The translations under genes and the position numbers were made by a program. The notes below the pieces were generated by a model. The model did no database searches. It had not been told where the DNA came from and was given only the letters and a program-made list of their open reading frames with translations. DNA of 12,693 nt. It comes from Thalassiosira profunda. Lineage: Eukaryota; Bacillariophyta; Thalassiosirophyceae; Thalassiosirales; Thalassiosiraceae. The stretch lies in assembly GCA_036939355.1 (NCBI GenBank), contig JALLAP010002682.1:1-12693 (forward strand), written 5' to 3'. Numbering within the stretch: position 1 is the stretch's first letter; the number at the start of each line of letters is the position of its first letter. Below are positions 7,569-12,693 of this stretch, one piece after another.

Positions 7569-10343
7569 TTATCGCTTGTGCGCCGAAATGAGCTGCGACA
7601 ATATCTCCTTGGCGTACTTGAGCCTCCGCGAGACGTCGCCGTGCTGCTTGTTGGCAATCTCGGCGATGCTGTGGACGAACCGGTTCTTCGCCTTGTCCAC
7701 GAAGGTGATGAGCGTGCCCTCCGCGGAGATGAGGACCTCCGTGCCGTCGTAGAAGAGGACCTGGACGGTGCCGTTGCTCAGGCGGAAGAGCATGGCGTGC
7801 TTCGTCTTGATCCACTTCTTCATGAAGACCATGGGCGCGTCGCTGGCGACGCTGTTGGCGTCCTGCCGCTCGTCGAATTTGGGCGACAGCGATTCCGCCT
7901 CGCCCGCCTCCTCGGCGCGCTTGTGCTGCTCCAGGAGGTAGCTCCGGAAGTGCTGCAGCAGCGTCACCTTCTTCTTCAGCGCGTCCTCCGGGTAGTTCGT
8001 CAGGGTGTACATCGACACCGGCTCCTTCACCACGCCGCCCGCGCCCGTCTTCCTCCGCTCGACGTAGACGAAGTTGTCCGTCTCTGGCGCGTGGACGGCC
8101 TTCGTCGAGTCGTTGAAGTACACTCCTGAGCTGCCGTCGTTGAGGAGGAAGCCCAGGCCGTACTTGCTGGTGTAGTCGACGTATCGGGTGACCCACTTGT
8201 TGGCCCCCCACACCTCGCCACCACGCAGAGGACACTCGACCTTGGCCCCTCCGTTCTGTATCCGCTCGTAATTGCTCAGGCACTCCTCCAACCGGCCGTG
8301 CATCACCACGAGCTCGTTCAAGTCGTCGTTCGACGCCGCGGGCGACCCGGCCGAGAGGGGCGACTTGGCGTCCACGGCGATCTCCGTTTGCGGCGGTGAC
8401 AGGGGAGCGGACGACCCCGGCGGAAGGTCCCTCGCCGCGTCGTCCATGTTGCAGGCCGCCATCTTTTCCGTTAGATTGGTCACGGGCTTGGGCTCCACAG
8501 TCGACGCGGCCGACGCCGCCGCGCAGCTCTGCGAGTCCAGCTTGCATTCCACCTCGTCGTTGACGTCGTCGTAAATGTTGAACTTTCCGGCCTTCGTCGC
8601 CACCGGCTTCTTGGCCGCGGCGGGCTTGGTGTCGCCCGCCACGACGCCATTCTCCATCCTCTTCAGACCCGACGCCGCCTTGCCGTTCGACGCCACGGGC
8701 ATCTTGCCCTTGAGGTTGATGTCGAGGGCGCTCGTGGGCTTGATGGCGTACAGCTCGCCGAACTCGTCCGTGGACCAGATGGGCGCGCTGACCGTGCACG
8801 TCGAGGGCAGCGAGCCCGGGATCTGGTGCATCGTGAAGAACGGATGCTGCCGAATTTCGTCGAGCGACGGCCTGGGGTTGGAGAGGGAGGAACGTTGCGT
8901 GAGCTTCGCTTATCAACAGTGCAAGGCAGGTCATCATCTCAGTTGACTCACCTCATCTTGGGATCCGTCTGCAACATGCTGCTGATCAATCGCCGCGCGT
9001 CCTCGCTCACCTTCCCCGCGGGAAAGCTGTACTCGTTCGCCAGGATCCGCCGGTACGTGCTCTTCACGTCCTTGCTCTCGTACGGCGGCTTCCCCACCAG
9101 GAACGTGTAGCAAATGACCCCCATGCTCCACACGTCCACCTCGAAGGAGTGCCCGCGCTTCTCCTTGTTCCCCTCGATGACCTCCGGGGCGATGTAGTTG
9201 GGCGTCCCGCAGATGGTCTTGCGCTTCTCGTCCGTCGAGTCGACGCGGCACGCCAATCCGAAGTCGCCGACCTTGACGTTCATCGCCTTCGAGAGGAAGA
9301 GGTTGCCCAGCTTGAGGTCGCGGTGGATGACGTTGCAATCGTGCATGAAGGCGACGGCCTTGACGATTTGCACCATGAGGAGGCGGGTCTCCTCCTCCGT
9401 CAGCGACTTCCGCCGCTTGATCATCTCGTTGCAGCTGTGGTTGTGGCACAGCTCGAGGAGGATGTAGCAGTTGACCTTGTCCTCGAAGAAGTGCTTGTAC
9501 TCGCAAATGTTGGCGTGCTTCATCGAGCGGTGGATCTTGATCTCCGTTTGGAGCTGCGTGCGTGGTGAAAGTGAAAGATGGATGGTGTGAGAGACTAGCA
9601 AAAGACAACAAGAGGTGCACATCTCGTGCCCCAAACGAAAAGAGAGAGAGAGGAGGTGCACATCTTGTGCACCGGTTGCCTTCCGTTCCTTCGCCAGCTA
9701 TCTAGAGAGCTGCCAACGAACCGAACAAAGGGAAACTTACCTTCTGCCGCGCCCGGCTCTTGACCAAATTGGCCTTGGGCACGATCTTCACGGCGTACTC
9801 CTTGTTGGTGTCGAGGCTCGTGACCTTGTACACCTTCGCGAACCCGCCCTTCCCCAGGAGCTTCCCCCGCAGGTACTTGTGCACCGTGTGCCCGTCCCCG
9901 CACGGCCGCTTCCGGTGCTCCACGATCGTCACGGGCTCGCTCGACGACGAGGAGGATTTGGACGGCTTCGCCGGCGCCCCGGACCGCGGCTGCTGGTTCC
10001 GCTGGTTGGGATGCTTCGACGCCCCGAGGGGCTGCTTCTTGGCCGCCACGCCGCTGGATTCGCTGGCGGAGTGGATCGCCTTCCGGAGCATGTCGCTGTT
10101 CATGGAGTCGAAGGCCCGGTTGTTCGTCCCGGTCGTCGTGGAGGAGACGACGGACGAGGCCCCGGACATCACGGACGACGAGCCGGACGGCATGCGCTGG
10201 AGGTGGGAGCGCGAGTCCTTCTTGGACGGGTGGATGGTCGACTTTCCGCCGGCGTGATTGTGGTTGTTGGCCTCGACGTTGGCGTGGCGCGAGCCGAGGG
10301 GGACCCGGCCGGCGCGGGAGGAGGCGGCGCGGTTCATGGCCAT
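7569..10343 (-). CDS. PLK: Polo-like serine/threonine kinase with atypical polo-box pocket
   Basis: Three exons, 10343-9741, 9553-8952 and 8871-7569, joined in phases 0 and 2, give 835 residues; human PLK1 has about 600. Polo-like kinases drive mitotic entry, centrosome and spindle function and cytokinesis. Residues 1-155 are a disordered Ser-rich extension. The kinase domain spans about 157-412: GKGGFAK (164-170), Lys186 in YAVKIVPK, HRDLKLGN from 278, DFG 298-300, and activation-loop Thr314 in RKTICGTPNYIAPEV. The last matches PLK1 Thr210, so the kinase looks active. A linker of about 200 residues follows. Polo box 1 (about 625-705) has KWVTRYVDYTSKYGLGF. Polo box 2 (about 745-830) has FMKKWIKTKHAMLFRLSNG and ends in RRLKYAKEILSQL. 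The residues matching the PLK1 phosphopeptide contacts Trp414, His538 and Lys540 are Tyr632, Gly778 and Glu780. Confidence 0.95.
8872..8951 (-). other. Intron 2 of the polo-like kinase gene (80 bp)
   Basis: The donor is GTGAGT (8951-8946). The acceptor is CAACCCCAG, ending at 8872, after a pyrimidine-rich tract. The phase-2 join makes LQTDPKMRPSLDEIRQHPFF, the expected end of a polo-like kinase domain. Confidence 0.95.
9615..9630. repeat. Second copy of the recurring palindrome-like motif in kinase intron 1
   Basis: GTGCACATCTCGTGCC differs at two places from the best copy 41 bp away, and both are preceded by a purine-rich GAGG. The pair may be a local duplication or two sites for the same factor. 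Confidence 0.6.
9656..9672. repeat. 17-bp palindrome, best copy of a recurring motif
   Basis: GTGCACATCTTGTGCAC has perfect 7-bp complementary arms (GTGCACA and TGTGCAC) around TCT. Related copies are at 221-236, 3461-3477, 9615-9630 and 11173-11188. All lie in introns or immediately upstream of a start codon. Confidence 0.7.
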
Positions 10344-11202
10344 TGTTGTTGTGGCGAGTTTATGTACAAGAAGAGAGGTGGATGACTATTCCAAGCGGAG
10401 CCGCCGACCCGAGCCGAGCCTAGCGATGGACGTTCAAGGCGTTATCGTAGTTCAATGCGGTGGTGGTCACCTCCCCCCCGTCGAAAAGTGGACGCTTCAT
10501 CTCACGCGCCTTCTCGGTGCATGCATCGGCTGGTGGATTTCGGCTTTGATGGCGACCGGCCCGTTTTTGCGCCGTTTGTCAACCGAAAATCAAGCGCGTC
10601 GGCTGGCTGGCTTTTGCCAGCTGTGCCATCGAGTTGTCGTTGGCTTCCGCCGGAAAATAAGCTTGCTTTTGCCCGTTGGTTGCTCGCCAGTCCGTTGGCA
10701 TCATTTTGATGAGTCGAATTTTGCTAGTTTAGTCAAGTTTTTTCATGTGACTCGCAACTCAAAAATAATGTCTATTCTTTACCGTGTATTTTGTACGTAT
10801 TTTGCAGAAACTTGTATGAAACTTCATTTCAGCCGTTTCTCGCAAAGAAGGGGAATCAGTTTGGGGTCAAGGCTTGGCAGCAGCCCCTTTTTTGAATTCG
10901 GCGTCCTGGTTTGAATTGGACCCCAAGAATTGTTCCTTGAAAGGATACTTTTTCAACCCAGTCCCGAGTCTCCTGCTTGGAGCGAGTCACGAGCAAAATC
11001 TCCGCCACAAAAAGTCGCCCCACTCCCACCCGCGCCCCCTCGGCCATCCGCTCTGCCGCGCAAGCCCCGCCGCAGCGCCCGGCACCAGTAGCCGCGTCGC
11101 CGCCTCTCCACTGACGGCCCAGGGTCCGTTGGGGTCCACTGGGACGCCGTTCTCATTTGCAACAGATTCCGAGGCACAAGACGTGCACATCCAATCCATC
11201 TG
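10344..11202. promoter_or_regulatory. Divergent intergenic region between the polo-like kinase gene and the acidic-protein gene
   Basis: At 859 bp this is the longest non-coding stretch here. It includes an AT-rich core (about 10690-10850), a small hairpin with a TTTT loop (arms 10606-10611 and 10616-10621) and GC-rich ends. An open frame from 10258 to 10914 lacks recognisable protein features. A copy of the recurring motif (11173-11188) lies 15 bp before the start of the next gene. Promoters for both genes should lie here, but I cannot place a TATA box or start site. Confidence 0.5.
11173..11188. repeat. Recurring palindrome-like motif just upstream of the acidic-protein start
   Basis: GGCACAAGACGTGCAC is the reverse-complement form of the consensus and ends 14 bp before ATG 11203. 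It is the only copy outside an intron, so it probably lies in the 5' leader. Confidence 0.55.
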
Positions 11203-12693
11203 ATGGATCGCCACCTCGACGAGTTTTGCGCCCTCCTCGCCCGCGCGGCGGGCCTGCTCCACCGCGTCGAGGGCGTGGATTGGAAGGGGCACGTGTGTGG
11301 CGGCCCTGCCGCATCCGGGTCGGCGGCGGCGCCGCAAGACGAGGGTACTGCTGCGGTGAAAATTGCAAACGACGAGGAGGAGGACGACGACTCCAGCAGT
11401 GACGATGATATGATGCTCATGATGGGCGGGTACTCCGACTCGGAGGATGAGGCGCTCCCGGGCATGGGGGCGTTTGACTCCGAGGATGAAGGGGAGGACG
11501 GCGAGGATGCGGTATTGGAAGACGACGACGTCGACGAGGAGGAGGAAGAGGCGCTGTTGAAACGGGCGTCGTCCGTGCACGCGGCCCTCCTCCTCTCGTT
11601 GGACACCCCAGAGACATCGGGGAGGGAACTGGTGGAGCAGGTGGTGGCGGCCATCCTGTCCAAACTCTCGGAAGGTGGCCTCGCCTCCGCCCTATCGTTT
11701 GCCATATCCTCGGGGTCGATCGACCAGCGTCCCAAACGGGTTGGGCCGGCGCGATGGCGGAGGGTGTGCCTGACCAACTCGCTGCTGGCCGTGCAATTTC
11801 TTCTGCACCTGCTGCGAGCAGGAGCAGGCGAGACGATTTCTGCGTTGGACGAGTGGAATGTGGTGATTCTCCCACTGCTGTTCGGTGGCAAGATTGACCG
11901 CACCGGAAGGATGACTACCGTTGATGCACCGTCGTTGTTCCTGCTGAACGATGCCCTGCGGGATGCGCTGCTGGGCCTGACCTCCTTCCCCAGTACTGCC
12001 GACGGTGACATCGAGGAGGCACAAATGGTCACTGATAACCTTTGCCATGGTGCGCTCTCACGCTGCACATCATACAAAGGGGTACCGCTCCGCCAGAAGC
12101 ACCTCGCGGTGGCCTGCCAGGTGCTGGTGCGATTGTACGACAACGTGAGCAAAATGAAAGATGCAGGGGGAATGCTCGAAGCGGCAAAGCGCGCGATGCA
12201 CAGGGCGGTGATGGCCATTCTCACTGGAATATGCTACGAGAGTGAGGACGGAGACGGTGGAGTGTTGTCCTTGGAGTCTCTGCGTCCCATGACGGGGATG
12301 CTGCTGCCAAAGTTGTATCCACAAGCGAAGGATGGCAAGAGCGGGGCTAGTGGCGGTGTGGGTTGCCCTGACGAAGAACGAGCAGATGAGCTGTGGGACG
12401 AACTTCTGCTGCTCCTCGCACCGCGCTCGAATTTGATCGTGGATGCGGAAGGAGGAAAGAGGAAGTGCTGCAAGAATTGGTACGTTGATTGATCCTTGAA
12501 TTGCGATATGTATTTGGGATGACGCTCAGGATAGCTCACACTATCTGCTGATATCGCCTGCACGGAATAGGGATTATGTGGCTCCCATGACGGCCACAGC
12601 GGTGCTCTGCATTATCTTGCCAACGGTTCGCGAGCTTGAGCTACCGGTGGATGTTGACGATGATACGGAATCTCGCCCCATACACCAACCAGC
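11203..12693 (+). CDS. Unrecognised helical protein with acidic N-terminal region, 3' end beyond window
   Basis: Exon 1 is 11203-12479 and exon 2 begins at 12535 and is open at the window edge; the 478 codons visible are partial. I do not recognise the family. Residues 1-30 look helical (LDEFCALLARAAGLLHRVEG). Residues 57-117 are strongly acidic (DEEEDDDSSSDDD, two SDSEDE/FDSEDE-type blocks, DEEEEE) and are interrupted by MMLMM. From 120 onward there are long amphipathic helices (ELVEQVVAAILSKL, LLAVQFLLHLLRAG, AMHRAVMAILTGI, DELWDELLLLLAP), which suggests a HEAT/ARM-like helical scaffold. I see no signal peptide, membrane segment or catalytic motif. The Ser-Asp/Glu blocks resemble casein kinase 2 sites. 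A chromatin or nuclear scaffold role would fit but is a guess. Frame and codon bias (G/C third positions, steady over 1.2 kb) support real coding. Confidence 0.75.
12480..12534 (+). other. Predicted intron 1 of the acidic-protein gene (55 bp)
   Basis: The donor is GTACGT (12480-12485) and the acceptor is GGATAG, ending at 12534. The phase-2 join reads KCCKNC then SHYLLISPARNRDYVAP and stays open to the window end. Without splicing the frame stops at 12492. An acceptor at 12529 (CTCAG) has a better consensus but gives a stop with this donor. The exact acceptor therefore needs transcript support. Confidence 0.65.

Larger units (their letters stand above)
9554..9740 (-). other. Intron 1 of the polo-like kinase gene (187 bp)
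   Basis: The donor is GTAAGT (9740-9735) and the acceptor is CACGCAG, ending at 9554. The phase-0 join reads SRARQK then LQTEIKIHRS, as in the kinase family. The intron contains two copies of the recurring palindromic motif (9615-9630 and 9656-9672). Between them lies a GA-dinucleotide run (about 9640-9652), which is CT on the coding strand. Confidence 0.95.

Noticed and set aside
7543..8937. 464-codon alternative minus frame over kinase exon 3
   Set aside because: It is out of frame with the polo boxes; the basic, Gly/Gln-rich translation is a GC-codon shadow.
10555..10580. E2F-like site upstream of the polo-like kinase gene (TTTTTGCGCC)
   Set aside because: It does not match the TTTSSCGC consensus at the key position, and one near-match in 859 bp is expected by chance.
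10258..10914. Plus-strand open frame running from kinase exon 1 into the intergenic region
   Set aside because: It begins antisense to the kinase N-terminus and continues through AT-rich DNA. There is no recognisable domain and codon use is unlike the real genes.
10953..12224. 423-codon open frame on the minus strand opposite the acidic-protein gene
   Set aside because: It mirrors the coding strand of the real gene; the Ser-rich run is the complement of the Asp/Glu tract. It has no family features.
1..12693. tRNA genes, CRISPR arrays, transposase or insertion-sequence genes
   Set aside because: Reading both strands for T-loop sequences with matching acceptor stems, regular spaced repeats and transposase motifs gave nothing that held up.

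Overview
This is nuclear DNA of a eukaryote. Four of six genes carry short GT-AG introns, and the products include a polo-like kinase, a Ran-binding protein and a bestrophin-type channel. The lineage is probably a diatom or a close stramenopile. The main reason is the leucine-rich-repeat protein, which has the EGL/SSV repeat style and a C-terminal TTILELAIWK ... SCG module that I associate with large diatom families. This lineage call is inference from protein style, not a database result.

The six protein genes alternate strictly in strand (- + - + - +). (1) 1-2280 (-), cut by the window edge: a protein with a degenerate DEAD-box RecA2-like half, a long disordered middle and a RING-CH zinc finger. 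(2) 2776-4062 (+): RanBP1. (3) 4205-5513 (-): a bestrophin/UPF0187-type anion channel. Its frame is broken only by a 72-bp direct repeat around a single N, which looks like an assembly artefact. (4) 5996-7321 (+): a BspA-like (LRR_5) repeat protein. (5) 7569-10343 (-): a polo-like kinase with three exons. (6) 11203 to beyond 12693 (+): an unrecognised helical protein with an acidic N-terminal region.

Genes 1/2, 3/4 and 5/6 are divergent pairs sharing upstream regions of 495, 482 and 859 bp. Genes 2/3 and 4/5 converge on spacers of 142 and 247 bp. There is no operon logic. RanBP1 and the polo-like kinase both act in nuclear transport and mitosis, but nothing in the sequence ties the six genes into one pathway.

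The points most worth a second look are these. The kinase polo-box domain has substitutions at all three positions that normally hold the phosphopeptide. Gene 1 joins a dead helicase half to a RING-CH finger that carries an 84-residue insertion. A palindromic motif, GTGCACRTCTTGTGCMC, recurs five times in introns or just before a start codon. The N-flanking duplication, when collapsed, restores a complete channel. No tRNA, rRNA, CRISPR array or transposon was found.
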